A DNA stretch of 64,000 nucleotides from Patiria pectinifera (taxonomy: Eukaryota; Echinodermata; Asteroidea; Valvatida; Asterinidae): contig CM057130.1 in assembly GCA_029964075.1 (NCBI GenBank), positions 3,596,001 to 3,660,000 on the forward strand, given 5' to 3'. Below the pieces are notes generated by a model. That model did not search any database and was not told where the DNA came from. It was given only the letters and a program-made list of their open reading frames with translations. Each line of letters begins with the position of its first letter. The stretch's first letter is position 1. Both the position numbers and the translations under genes were made by a program. Positions 27,701 to 41,054 of the stretch are shown here, one piece after another.

Positions 27701-30700
27701 TTTTACTTCATGTTTTTTAAACACCCCTCTAAAAACTTTGTTTATCTAAATTGAGTACAGTGTAGTTACAATAAATTTTGAGACCCATCACTGCCTAAGG
27801 GGCATTACATAATCCACGGCTTATGTTCAGTTTCAGGTTCAACTGCATGATTTTAGTCCTCTGAGTTTACAGCCGCAGCTGCAGACTAACCCAAGAATTG
27901 GTCAATGCCTCACCTGTGGTTTCAGTCGTGGTGAATGGTTGGCTCTCTGTCTCGTAAGCTGTAGCCCGGCCACTGAGCGCCCTGACGCTGATGGTGTAGG
28001 TCTGACCCACGGCCAGTCCCATCACCACATAGTTGTCCACCTCTCCAAATACCCTGGCTACCTCCGTGACGGTGCCCTCTGGTGACGTGTAGGAGATCAG
28101 GAACCCGTCGTAGTCACCCACAGTGACGGGCGGAGTCCATTGGATGGGGATGCTGGTGGCTGTGGTGGATAGGTCAACGGTGTCCACGACGGATAAGACT
28201 GGGATGCGATCAGGCTCTATGGGATGAAAGGAGAAAATATGTAGAAATTATTTCCATAGTAAGTTTTTCAATTATTCAATTGTTAAATGTAATTGTGAGC
28301 AAAGTGGAGATAATTTCGGTTAAAATGGATACTAACTGTGCGGTGGTGAGCAGAAATCTTGAGGGCAATCATGTCTCTAGGCACCTCGCGTGAGCATTTG
28401 ACCAAATTTGTGAAGATGGATTTTTGGGCCAAAAATTTTTTGGGCCAAAAATTTGTTTTGTTAGTGTCAAATCCTTACCAGTGCGTGCCAGGACGGTGCC
28501 TTCCTCCGTTGGTGTACTGACAGTCTTGACCGTCACGGTGTACAGGGTACCAGGCAGAAGCCCGTCGACTGTGCCGTCCTCGTCACTGAAGTAGTTGTCC
28601 ACCTGCCCGTCCACCAGGACCTGGTAGAGGACGTTGCTGGGGTTGTTGGTGGCACCCCAGATGAGGTCTAGTGACGTCGTGGTCCTGTCCTCGACTAGGA
28701 CCTGCAGTGGCGTCAGGGAATCTGTGGATTGGTAAGTGATAATGATAAGAATCTATTAATTACTGATAATAAGAATCAATACAATACAAAATCAATGATC
28801 AATAATGAAACATGAAATAAAACAAGAGACTAACTACTTGATGACTGGATTACACAAATCAAACAAAATTAGATGGCCTAACGTTTCGAACCTAGCAGAA
28901 TCCAAAACGTTCGGCCGTCTAGTTTTGTTTGATTTTAATCACACAATCTGAATCTATCAATATTGATGATTTGACTGTATCATCAAATTAGGTTTTGCCC
29001 TTCACCGACGTATAAACACTGTATACTCAGTGTGTTACCTCCGGAGTGAAAGTCAGAAAAAAATCACTCGGGTGGGACTCGAACCCATGACCTCCTGCTT
29101 TCTAGTGCAGATGTCTTACCACTCAACCAACGAGCTAACGGGATCAGTTGGCTGGTTCAAATCTGATGTACATAGGAGCGGTACCACAACTATTCATGGA
29201 ATTTTGGAAGAAGGATTTTTTGCGTCGGGGTGATGTAAATCAAATTAGGTTTTGCCCTTCAACAATGTATCAATTATCAATTAAAATTGACTATAATAGG
29301 AAAGTCATTATAGTAAGGGAATAAATATGTACTTGGCTGGTATAAAACACGTACAGGCGAGCGCCACTATGACGAACATGATGTGGGTCCATAAAAAAGT
29401 TTTCTTTATTGGTTGTTTGTTATATTGGTTGGTCGTTATAGTGATCATTACAATAGAATTTAATATTTTGGGAGCAAACGGGGATGTTCGTTATAGTGGT
29501 GTTCATTGTAGCGACGGTTTACTGTATGTTTTGAAACTGGCATGGGGCCTGGATGCGGATAATGGCCAGAGTCAAAGGCGAGGGTCATTCATAAATACCG
29601 TTCGGGGTCAAAATGTCAAAACAATTAGTCAAAAATTCACACGTTTCCAACGATTTGGTTCAACAATTTTACTTCACGTTTTGTGAAACACCCCTCTGGC
29701 CATGTCTACGGTATGTGCCTTGCGGGCGTAGTGCTAAAAATCTCCTCATATTGGAATTGGCACGCGCGTGCGTACAGCGCAATGTGGCGCGGTTTTACCA
29801 AGGAGCGCCCCCTACTGGCCCTGCGCATTGCCCAATACCCACCTGTCGATGCGGTTGTTGTGGCGGCCACACTGCGGAGTTTCTCTGCCCCGACCGTCGC
29901 AAACACCTCCACGGTGTACTCCGTAGCAGGGACCAGGTTGTCTATGACCACCATGTTGACATCGGGTGGGAGGGTGACTGTGAGGGGGCTGATCGCACGA
30001 GGGGAGACTACGACGAGGTAGTTGTCGTGGTTGGAGGTGGGGCCCACCCAGGTGGCCCTCAGGCTAGTCAGGGTCGCGTCCGTCAGGCTCAGCATTTGAG
30101 GGGCCTCGGGACCTGTGGCGATGCAAGAAGCAATTCAACTAATCAATCGAAACATTTACTATGAAAAAATTAAAGATTACAGAATTTGTAATTAAAAGCT
30201 GTATCCTCTCTGAGTGATCCCCGTTTGCTATTTCCCAGGTTTGCAGCATTGCTGATGTTGCTAGCATCGTGACTTTGGGCATGATCCCTGGCTACATTAA
30301 ATATATGCGTAAATGGCTTCTGACTAGCGTTCCCGGAACAAAGATATCGGCAAAATGGGGAGCCGCCAACATAGGGCTGGATAGCTCAGATGGTAGAGCA
30401 CCGGAACGGCAATCCGGAGGTCGCAGTTTCCAACCCTGCTCCAGTCAATTTCTTTGTTCAAATTGTAACATGATAAAACAGAAACACGACCAAGATCAAG
30501 GACAAATTTGCCACCTGTTTACTTCATTAAATTTAAAAGCTTTGATGAATTCAATATGAAATGATTCTTTTCAGTTGCGTACACTTAGTTCATGTTTAAT
30601 TTCAAAAAATAATAATGCAAAGCTGACTACTACGATCCAAGTGTTCGAGTCACAAACAAGGAAACTAGTGAAACATAAGTTGGCAAAAATTAAAAACAAA

Positions 30701-33700
30701 GTTAAAATTGCAGAATGTGTTCTTCCTCAAAATGACGCCATTAACGGAACAATTTTTGTTCATAACTTACGGGTTGTTTGGGAGTCCGTGCCCGTTATCA
30801 ATGGATTTGTGCCGAGGACAGTCAGATCGATCTACAGACAAGACAGAAACCAGTTGTGATAAAATGGAAAACGGTACAGAAATCATGTTCTGTGCATGCT
30901 ATCGTCCACTAAATACCACAGACAAAATATGTTGCGCTGTTGTAATTTCCGTGCTTTCAGAATATGTGAGCCTGGTTTGAATCCCGCCTGGGCCAACATG
31001 TGCATTGGATTTTCAGTCCCTGCCTGATTTCATTGGTTTTCCTTAGAATAATTATCTGAGGTTATTTTCTCCCAGCTCTAAAACCAAAAGTTTCTGTAGT
31101 GTCTTATCACCATAGGGTTCTGCAGTGCATTGGGCCCTTTGAGAAATCGTTGGTTTTATAACTTAAAAAAAAGGAAAAGAAAAATTAACCAAAATGACGA
31201 ATGCGGTCCATGCATAAGCTAAAAATGAGAAGAAAGCTGTGTAGCTTCTTTGTGATTGAACAAAAACTCAATTGAATGTTTAGAATCAGTACAAACGGGA
31301 TCCCTATCAAGGGTGGATGCAGAACACAATTTTTTTTTGGGGGGGGGAATAGATATTTGGTCCCAACAAAGTGGGTCCAAAAATTTATGGCGTGGGGTTC
31401 GGGAACCTTATGGGCCCTGGAATTGTTTTGGATTCTAGCTGCTCTGTGGTGCAATCTGAGGCAATTTCGGACCACTTTAACCAATTTTTTTTGAGGAAAA
31501 GATAGTGGTGTATGCAGTGGCTGTTTTTTTTGTGACACCACTTTAAGAAAAACAAAAATTGGGTTCGTTTTTTTGGGGGGAGGGGGGGGGGCATAGCCCC
31601 CTTTGGCTCCCCCCCAGATCTGCCATTGATCCCCATAATGTAGTGGCTTTGCTCTTTGAATGATTACAGACATTGATGTACATAGACCATATCCGTTAAT
31701 CCCGCCCATAATGGTTTGCCCAATCACAGCAGTGAACCACACAGCCAACGTGTCCGACAATGATCCAACTTGCATGCACTTATGCATGACGTGCGCAGCT
31801 CAAAATACAGTGTTGCATTGGGAAGGTGCATGCACTCAAAGTTCATGTGCACACTGGACAAAGCTTGTGGTGAAATTGATTCTTTAACAGCTGATTCTTT
31901 AACCATGGAAATAAATATAGTTAATTCAACAAAATTTAAATATGCAAATGTTGTCAGGTCAAAAACTCATTGTACTTGAACGAAACACAGAGATGGATAG
32001 ACAGTTGGACAGACTAACCAACAGGCAATGCCACTCACCCAGTACTCGGTTCCAGGGAGGAGACTACCAAAGGTGTGTCTGGGTGGTGCAACAGGTGGGT
32101 AGAGGGCAGGGATGGGCGTGCCCACTTGTCCGTCAATGATTGGCTTGGCTAGGAGACGGTACTGCTGGACCGCTGGGTCCATGACCACGCCCCAGGCGAC
32201 GGATATGGTGGTGGAGGTGAAGTCAAAGACGGTCACGTTGCCTTGCGGGAGTGTCACTAGTGGGTAAACAGACGGGTAAAGAGTCAAAGGCTATGAAACT
32301 GGAAACCAACTGGGCATTAAAAATTTATGTTTAACTGAACTCGTCGTGCTGGACCCCAAAGCCTCAGTTTAGGACATTATCTATACTCTGTGACTTAGTC
32401 AGTCAGTCAGTCTGACATTAGTCAGTCGGGGAGTCAGTCGGGGAGTCGGGGAGCCAGTCAATCAGTCAGTCAGCGACCAAGTCGGTCAGATGACAATTGT
32501 TTGGCCCTTTGAGTCCAGCCAAAATATACCTTTCTTTCAGAAAGTAAGAAAGCAAAAACGTATTTCAGATAATAATATTCAAGAAATAGACTAATACATG
32601 ATTCGGAAAAATGGTTTGTCTTGATTGCCTGCTTTTTGTAATAGTTTTAAATGTAAAATCACTGAGGTTATACAAACAAATGCTCTAACAAATGCTTACA
32701 ATTTCTGCAAAGAAATTAAGCAACGTGCATACTTTCCTTAGTCCAAGTACCGAATCATTTTTACTGGCTTGACCACTAAAACAATTATAAATCAGGATAT
32801 TGTTGATCACTTTAGCCATAATAAATGTGGCGATTCTTAGAGCCAGACACTTACATGTTGTTGCCTGTGTTTCTTCAGGGTCGCTCCTAAGCTGACTGGC
32901 GCTGTTGGGATCAATGACAGTCACTATTCCTATTGTGTAGGTGGTTCCGGGATCCAGACCGTCTACTGTCAGCTGATTGGCTGCATCCCTTGGCACTGTG
33001 CCAAAGATCTATGAGCAGAAAATGTGACACAAACACGTCTCATACAGTTAGTCGTTTTCAGAAAGGCAGACTAGTAATTTTCAAAAAGAATTCATGGTAC
33101 AAGTTTAAACATTGTCACTCTCCGCAATGACTTCCAAAGTAAACATTTATTATTAAGCCAATGACATTCGATTTTTAAACAGCTGTTTGTGTGTGAATTT
33201 GTTCGTTCGCGAAACAGTCGTTGGATCACCTCAGCCCGCCATTTTGAAATTATTTTGTCCGACTTTCATCGAAAATGTTCCGAGTAAAACAGAAATTCAT
33301 TTATACTTCAAACATAAAGTTGTGAGTGTCTTGTATCAACCTTGACAAGTTGTGCAATAACAGGCTCCACGGCAGTCCCGATTTGCTGGTAAAATATGTC
33401 ATTTTAGTCGCTACGCCACAACTTACGCCACCTTAAATGACTGCACAAGTTACGCCATAATTTATTGCGCAAGTCGCGGACTTACGCACTATCCGACTTT
33501 CGTAAAATGTGTCATAAGTGAAATGTTGCGCAGCGTGAAATGTCGCGCAACTTACGCAATAAATGGTGGCGCAAGCGGAGTTGCGCCATTGCGTAAGGTT
33601 TCATGAAATCGGCTGAAGGTCCTAGTTTCAGAAATGAGGACACAGTGATTCTAGACAAAAAGCAGCATTGGGAAAAAAAAAGTGGAATCAAAGAGGCTGA

Positions 33701-35242
33701 CTGGGAGAGAATAGAACAACAATCACTCAACAAAAAAAAGAGGGCTATGCTTCAATCTTTCTCACACATGGGGCCAGGCCATTCAGGATACTTCTAGCCG
33801 TCTATCGCGTGACCAGTCTACCGGGTCATCAGTTGCCTTGTTACGAAACCTAGCAATTTGTCTGATCACGTAAGTCCAGTAGTTAGATTTATTTCGTTAT
33901 TCTACCAGCTGGTGTTGTTTTTGGCATACCTGTGTAGCCCCATCTTGAGTCTTGTAGTAAACCTCAAACTCGTCAAAGACGCCCGTAGGAGAGGACCACG
34001 AGATATCCACCGAGATGGCTTTCGCGTTGAGTGCTACCAAAGACGTCGGCGGCTCAGGTCCTGCAAACAGAAAGTGATCAATTGGTTTTATTTTAATTCA
34101 GTACATTTGAGGACAAGACCTGGTAGAATCTTACACGGCTCTATCACTGAGCTCACGTGACGGCCTACATCCCGGTACTGGACAGTCAGTGTCGCCATTG
34201 CAGTAGGCAAAGATTGTACAGTGATGGATGGCAAAAGCTTTGATGGACAGCAACAAAGTAGAGCCAACAACAAGTGCTCCAAGTCGGCACTATTATGAAA
34301 ACCGTTCACGGCACATTATGCCCATTTGATATGTATGTATGCTGTACAAGATACGGTCCAATCTGCTTCATCCACTGTACGATTATGTCCCGGGGCTGTA
34401 TGTGCCAGCAAGAAATACTCGGCTTGCATCGTCTCTGCATCGGCTTACTCTGCAGCCGATGAGATGTCGAACCAGCCAGTTCCAGTGTTGTTTCTTGCCC
34501 AGTGCCGTACAGCTATGAAATAAGCCTCGGTACTGATGACGTCACACTTTGTTTACGTGTGTGCTTTCCTATGGTGCTCAGTGGACCGTGGGCCCCCACT
34601 GGCTCCATAGGAAAGTGCACATGTAAACACAGTGTGACGTCGTCAGTACAGAGGCTTATTCCTTACATGGTGACCTATGTGCAGCAGGCAGTGTGCATAC
34701 TTTTTAAGTCAATGGCCAACAAGTATCTTAGGTCCACATAATTTTTTCTAGTGTTGCTCGTTATTGTCCAGTTTTTTTTGTCAATCGCACCTGTTCTTGT
34801 TTTCTCGTTTTTAAATTTTTTTTTATTGTTGTCATTTGATTTTGTTTTCTTCGTCGACGCTTCAGGTGTGTGGGGGTCGCTCAGTAAAGCAACTTATAGT
34901 GCTTGCACTTTTCCCACTCTACCTGGTTCGTTTTGTTTAATAATAATAATAATAATAATAAACATAACTGTTTTTGCTGCAATAGGGCGACTTTCCCATA
35001 GACTTGTGCACAAACCTAAACTGTCACCTAACCCAAGTTTACCTTATCTTTTTTCCACGAAATTTAGTATTTTTACTAATTGGACCATGAGGAACCGATC
35101 TAGATGGTTTGCGACAGCAAAATTCCTTGTCCTAAGGGTCGTTTTCACAAAAGGGCGACAGTTATGTGTCGCCTTAATAAGGTGTGTCGCCCTATTGTGG
35201 ACGGAGTTAGCAAAATCTGTCGCCCTATTATAGCTGTTAGTA

Positions 35243-35273
<31 letters not shown>

Positions 35274-38200
35274 TACCGGTAATGGGGTAATAGGGAGACT
35301 TTCCCATAGACCTGTGCACAAAAATGTTCCAACTGAAATGTGCCCTAACCCGATATTCCCTGGTCCTTTTTCCAGGAATTTCGGTATTTTTACTAATTAG
35401 ACCACGAGCAACAAATATAACCCAATTGCGACAGCAAAATTTTGTCTCTAAAGGGGGGCTGCGCCAATAAGGAGACACCTAGGTGTCTCCCTATTAAGCC
35501 CGTGTCTCCCTACTACCGAATTGTCTATGCTAACGTGTCTCCCTAATAGTACATTTGTAGGAATAAGAGTTCGCGGTTTTTTTACGTAAAAATAAGTCAA
35601 GTCAACAAAGCAAGCCATGGTTGCTAACCAAACGCTTGCCTACTGTAATGGTAACCAATCACAGAGAAACCAAATAGTCGTTGGTACTTTGACGTCATAC
35701 GATTGGCACCTATCTGATGCCCTGATTATAGAGAACATGTGATGGGATCCAATGAAAATAATCTTTAGATCCTGTTTTCAATTTTTAATTTTTTCCAAGT
35801 GGATAGAGTGGCCTAGTGATTAGGGTCTGTTGCTCGTGATCAGAGGCTCAGTGCTTTGAATCCTGCTGATGGCCATTATGTTGTGTCCTTGGGCAAGCCA
35901 GTTTACCCCCTCTTGCCTCCGTCCCAAAAGATTATAAATGGGTACCGACAGTAGCTGGGGAGCAACCCGAGATGGACTAGCATTCAATGCAGGGGGAAAT
36001 AGAAAGACTCTCAGTTGTTTCATGCAAAGGAAATCGAAGAGAAATGTTGGCCTGATGAGCAGTGGGTGAAAGTTTCAATATTTTTTACTCAAATTAAACG
36101 TGGATTCCCAGCTTATTGACAGACCACAGAAGATGACAACTTACTTGTTTTCTGAGTGATAGAAGACATCTCCTGTGTTTGGCTTGCCGAGAAGATGGTC
36201 GACAGCTGTATGGTGTACTCGGTCGCCGGTAGGAGATTGGACACAGTCTCTGTGGTTTCCTGAGCACCCAGCAGCATTTGGTTACTGCCTGTCACAGGGG
36301 CTGGGGTGATGCGCAACGAGTACAGCACCACCCCGGGGGTGGTGGACAGACCCCAGATCACAGAGATGCTGGTGGTAGTGACTGCGGATACCTCGATGGC
36401 CAATGGTGCAATGCTCCCTGGAAGGAAAGGGATGGAGTTTAAGACTGACTATCGATACCACAAACTGTGAGTGTGGAATGCTCTCTGAAGTTCCAAACGG
36501 GAACCTATAGAGATTAACACTATCAATACCTCAAAATCTCTCACAATCGGAGTATTGGATTCTGCTGAAGAACAAATTGAGATAAACATTACTGTTAACT
36601 GCAACATTTGAGGTCGGTATGCTCTTTGGGTTCTAGAGAAGAACTAATTAAGACTGAAGTTGCAAAATTTTCTTAGCAATAGTGAGGCATAATGTGGGTT
36701 TGTTACTACCCAGATGTAATATAGTCAGTGAACAATCAAAAGCTATTTATCTCGGCAATCTTTGGACTTATCTTTAAATTCTCACGGTTCGTTTGTAAAT
36801 ATTTAGAAAAAGAGAGGTACGAATTTCTTGGAACAAAATATACGACTTGAACGACTTACTTGTCGTGACAGATGCCGTGACGGCATCACTCTTTGTGGCC
36901 GAGTCACCGGTACCCGAGCGGGCTACCAGTTCCAAGTCATACGTGGTGTCCGGCATAAGGCCTTCCAGCTTGTGACTTCTGACAGATTTATCTAGGATCA
37001 CTTCCAACCGAGGGTCGATGCTACCCTGCTCGGCGTAGCTCAGGATGTAGTCGTCGTAATCGCCAAAGATCGGGGCTCCCCAGGTAACCGTGACGTCAAG
37101 CGTGTTGACGGTCTCGGTTGCAAAGAACCTTGGCGACAGTGGAACTAGTAATGAAATAAAATGAGATCAAGACACATGAGTGTAAACATCAAGGACCTTA
37201 CGTTGCCTCGAAGGATATTTTTTGCCGATTTTAAATTACTACCAATGAATCCACAAAAGGTTTACTCGTGCCTATCTCAGTCGGATACAAAACCTTGGCC
37301 CTCTAACTCCGCCTCAAGGCGTAAGGTCTATACAATTATCTAAGTCCGTCATTGAGGAAAAGCCTGCTCTGAAGGCACGTCACCAGAAAGTGACGGTCAA
37401 GGTTTTGCACCCTTTTCTCCTTTTGGTGACTTCCGAAGTTTCCAAATCATTCTTTGCAGAGATGTATTACTAAAAGAACTAGCTTGACACAAGCAACACA
37501 GCAGGGTACTTAATTACCATCTCTTTCATCCAATGAAATTCTAATAATTTTTGGAATTTGGAGGATTTTTATTTTATTTTTTTTTTTTTTGTGAGGAAAG
37601 GAGGAGGGGGGTTTGCAAACCTGACATAAGTAAGATTTGAGGCTTTGCATGGTGGAAATACTAAATAATGAAAGGTTTGCGGAAACACCATGTGCGAATA
37701 ATTTCTCAACTAAGAGAATGGTCCTGAAAAGAACCAGAGGTACAAACTCGACGTTCCGGTCAGTATGTTCTGACCGTCTTCAGGACATACTGCCCGGAAC
37801 GTCGAGTTTATACCTCTGGTTCTTTTCAGAACCATTCCCTTAGTTGAGAAATTATTCGCACATGGTGTTTCCGCAAACCTTTCATTATTTAAACCTGACA
37901 TAATGGTGCAAAACAGAGAGGCAAAGCAGTAAAGACGAGGATTGAAAGCATCAAAGACTGGACTGGACTTAGTTTCAATTGTGCACTTAGAACAAATGAG
38001 GATAGAGAGCTATAGACTAATTCGGCAACAGACATTTTTTTGCGGTGGCACCAGGATCGCGTGAGTCGCGCTCAGGTAGTACGCACGCACTCCATGCTCC
38101 TTCAAGCGATATGGTTACCAAGATACAGGTGCGCCCAGTCTTTAAGAACGTGTGCAGCATGCTGTGAGCGTGATACTACCGCAAAAATGGCTCCTGATTT

Positions 38201-41020
38201 TGTTCGGCGAATCCCAGAAGACCATAAACATGCTTCACAAATTACCCTGAAGCTGTGACACTAATTAACACACACAAAAACTGAAGATATTACCTGTCCG
38301 TTCAGTGATGGAGTTCAGAAGAATGAAGGATTGGTTTTGATACTGCACGTTGAGTTCGATCAGGTACTCCTTGCCTGGGACCAATCCGCCGACAGTGCGA
38401 GTTGTCTCAGTTACTGGAATTGTCTAAATTGAGGAAAAAGAACCACGCCAATGATTCATCACATGAACAAATATGCTGGCTGAGGAAAAGACTAAGAATG
38501 CAGAAGGCGAAGGAGAACAGATGAGCAAGTTTAAAAACTCTTCATTGGGTAGAAATAATCAGTCTGTGCAACAAACATGAAAAGATGCCGCTTTTGAAGA
38601 TAACAAACTTTGTATTGAAGATAAAAATTTTCAAAATGTTTGTATGAAGTGCACTATGACGTCCAACATTTTCCTTTTAAGCATAAATAAAAGTAAACAA
38701 TAATGTTAAAGGTTGCCGATTAAGACTGCGCAGAAACAATTCCAGTCACATAGGCAAGGGTTGCAACTGCCATGATTTGCAGAAGCCAAAATGTTTGATT
38801 TCTTTTATTCAGGCAATGATGAATGAAGATTGCTAAAATGCTGGCTTTTATTATACTCAACAACAAAATCAACAAATGGTTTAAAAAACTACCCAAAAAA
38901 GAAAAGAAAAGAAACAAAAACAAATAATTCCATACAAAATATAATTAATCTACAAAAAGGAAGAGATGAATAACTTTCCCCATGATGAAAATAAAGACCA
39001 AATAAAGTGACAAAAAGACAAATCAACAAGAGCAATTTACCAACAAAATCACAACCAGTACCAAAAAAACAATACACGGGGACAATAAATGATTTGAAAA
39101 GCTACATAGAAATTACTTCCCAGCAAAAAAAAACAATCCATCGCTATTAAGAAAAGACTTTCCCAAACAACCAAAAAAACAACAACACAATAAGGCAAAA
39201 AAACCTGAGCCCCTCAGAGTCGAGAAAAATTGTCAGAGAGAAAAGACAACTAAATGATTTGAAGACCAATAACCCTTTGTACTGATGACGTCAAGCTTTG
39301 CTTACATGTGTTCTTTCTTATGGGGGCCTTGTGGTGATGGCGATGGCGATGAAGTAAATAAAGCGTGACACCATCAGTACAGAGGTTTATTCTAAACACA
39401 AAACTATGCTACCAAAGCAAGAAAATAACAACAAACATTTTTTCCCAATTGCGAAAAAACAACTGCACCAAACTGACACGGATTCATTGAGAAGCAAAAC
39501 ATGGTGAATCGGCTCCCTGAAGCAAGATCCAACCGATCTGAAAGGAATCCTCAGAAATAAAAGAAACATAAACCTCACCGCTCACACACTCATGTTTTAC
39601 TGTACTCCCGAGGACAATGCTTTGTGTTTTCCTTTGTCCCTGTTTTATAATACTCTCCCATAGACTAAGCACACAAAGTAACAGAGGACCGTTTTGAACA
39701 AAAGACCAAACTCCCGAGGACTGAAAGGATCTGTTGTTCTCCCTTTGTGTGTCTGTCCTTGGGGGTTATCCAGAACAAGTACACCCCCGTTCGGAGAGCC
39801 GAATAAAGCAAATGCACATCAAAATACAGCAAATTGACACAATACAGTAATAAGACAAGTGCATGAGATGTGCCATTGAAAAGCTCAACATAGCAAAGAT
39901 ACATGCTGAAAGATGCTGTGCAAGTTGACCCTATGAAACAAGCAGGATTTTGCAAGAGTGGGGTTTCCCTGGGTACAACATGGCCAAAAAAAAAAAGGGT
40001 CCAAGGCATGAACTTTCCGAAGCCACATTTGATCCATCACCATGGTAACACTGAGATTATATAGTCTTACTATGTTTGCTGGTCCGTCGCCCTGTTGAAC
40101 AGAAACAAGTTAAAACAAAATTTTTTTATGCTACAACCACAAAACTCTGACAACACTGGCATAGCTTGGCAACCAAATGCAGCACTAGCTAAAATTTCTC
40201 AGAAAGCAAGCAAGGTTCAAGAATTCATTATTCATCTAAAAGTCGTTATTTACAGGGTGAGTCTTAAAACAAGGAACCCAAATGGTGCTCCCTATTTTTT
40301 AAAGAAGTTCTGCATGTAGCACTTTCCAGATCTAGGATGTGAAAGCCCAATTAATAAGCTTTCTCTTAGTGAGAGAATCATTCAAATCGGTCCTGTACTT
40401 TCCAGTTATGGAATTTTGAACACAAACACCGTTTTTTAACCTTGTCCACAGATCACAATATAGGCAAGTGATATCTCAGCGAAATGAAAACTATTCACAT
40501 ATCAAAAAACACATCAGAACACTCTCAAAACAAACTGATAACTGGCACTTATCCTAACATTTATTTAAAAACCTGCTGCTTCCTACGTTAAAATAACATG
40601 CTTTATAATGTCAAGAGTTTATAGTCTTGCCCTGCCTTCTACTTGGCTACCCCGGAGACTTAGGGGATTATTCTGATATTATCTTCAGGATACGAGTGGT
40701 TTCAGTTTTACTGAAATATCATCTTAAATGTGATCCGTGGACAAGGTTAAAAAGTCTTTGTGTTCAAAATTCCATAACTGGAAAAGTACATGAGCGATTT
40801 GAATGATTCTTTCACTAAAAAAAAGCTTCTTAATTGGGCTTTTTTATCCTAGATTTGGAAAGTAATACATGCAGAACTTCTTTGCAAAATAGGGGGCACC
40901 ATTAAATAGGTTTCCTTTGTTATTACTCACCCTGTATTCATTCATTCATTTTTTATTTTGCCAATTGATAAAAACAACACGAAATATAACAACAGAGAAA
41001 AGACACAGTACACTAAAAAT

Positions 41021-41054
<34 letters not shown>

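Noticed and set aside
30375-30447. Functional tRNA gene (cloverleaf present)
   Set aside because: Position 33 is C where tRNAs have T. Three more copies share the same non-tRNA flanks, with differing anticodon loops, so this is a SINE head. The copy at 18607 also lacks a variable loop.
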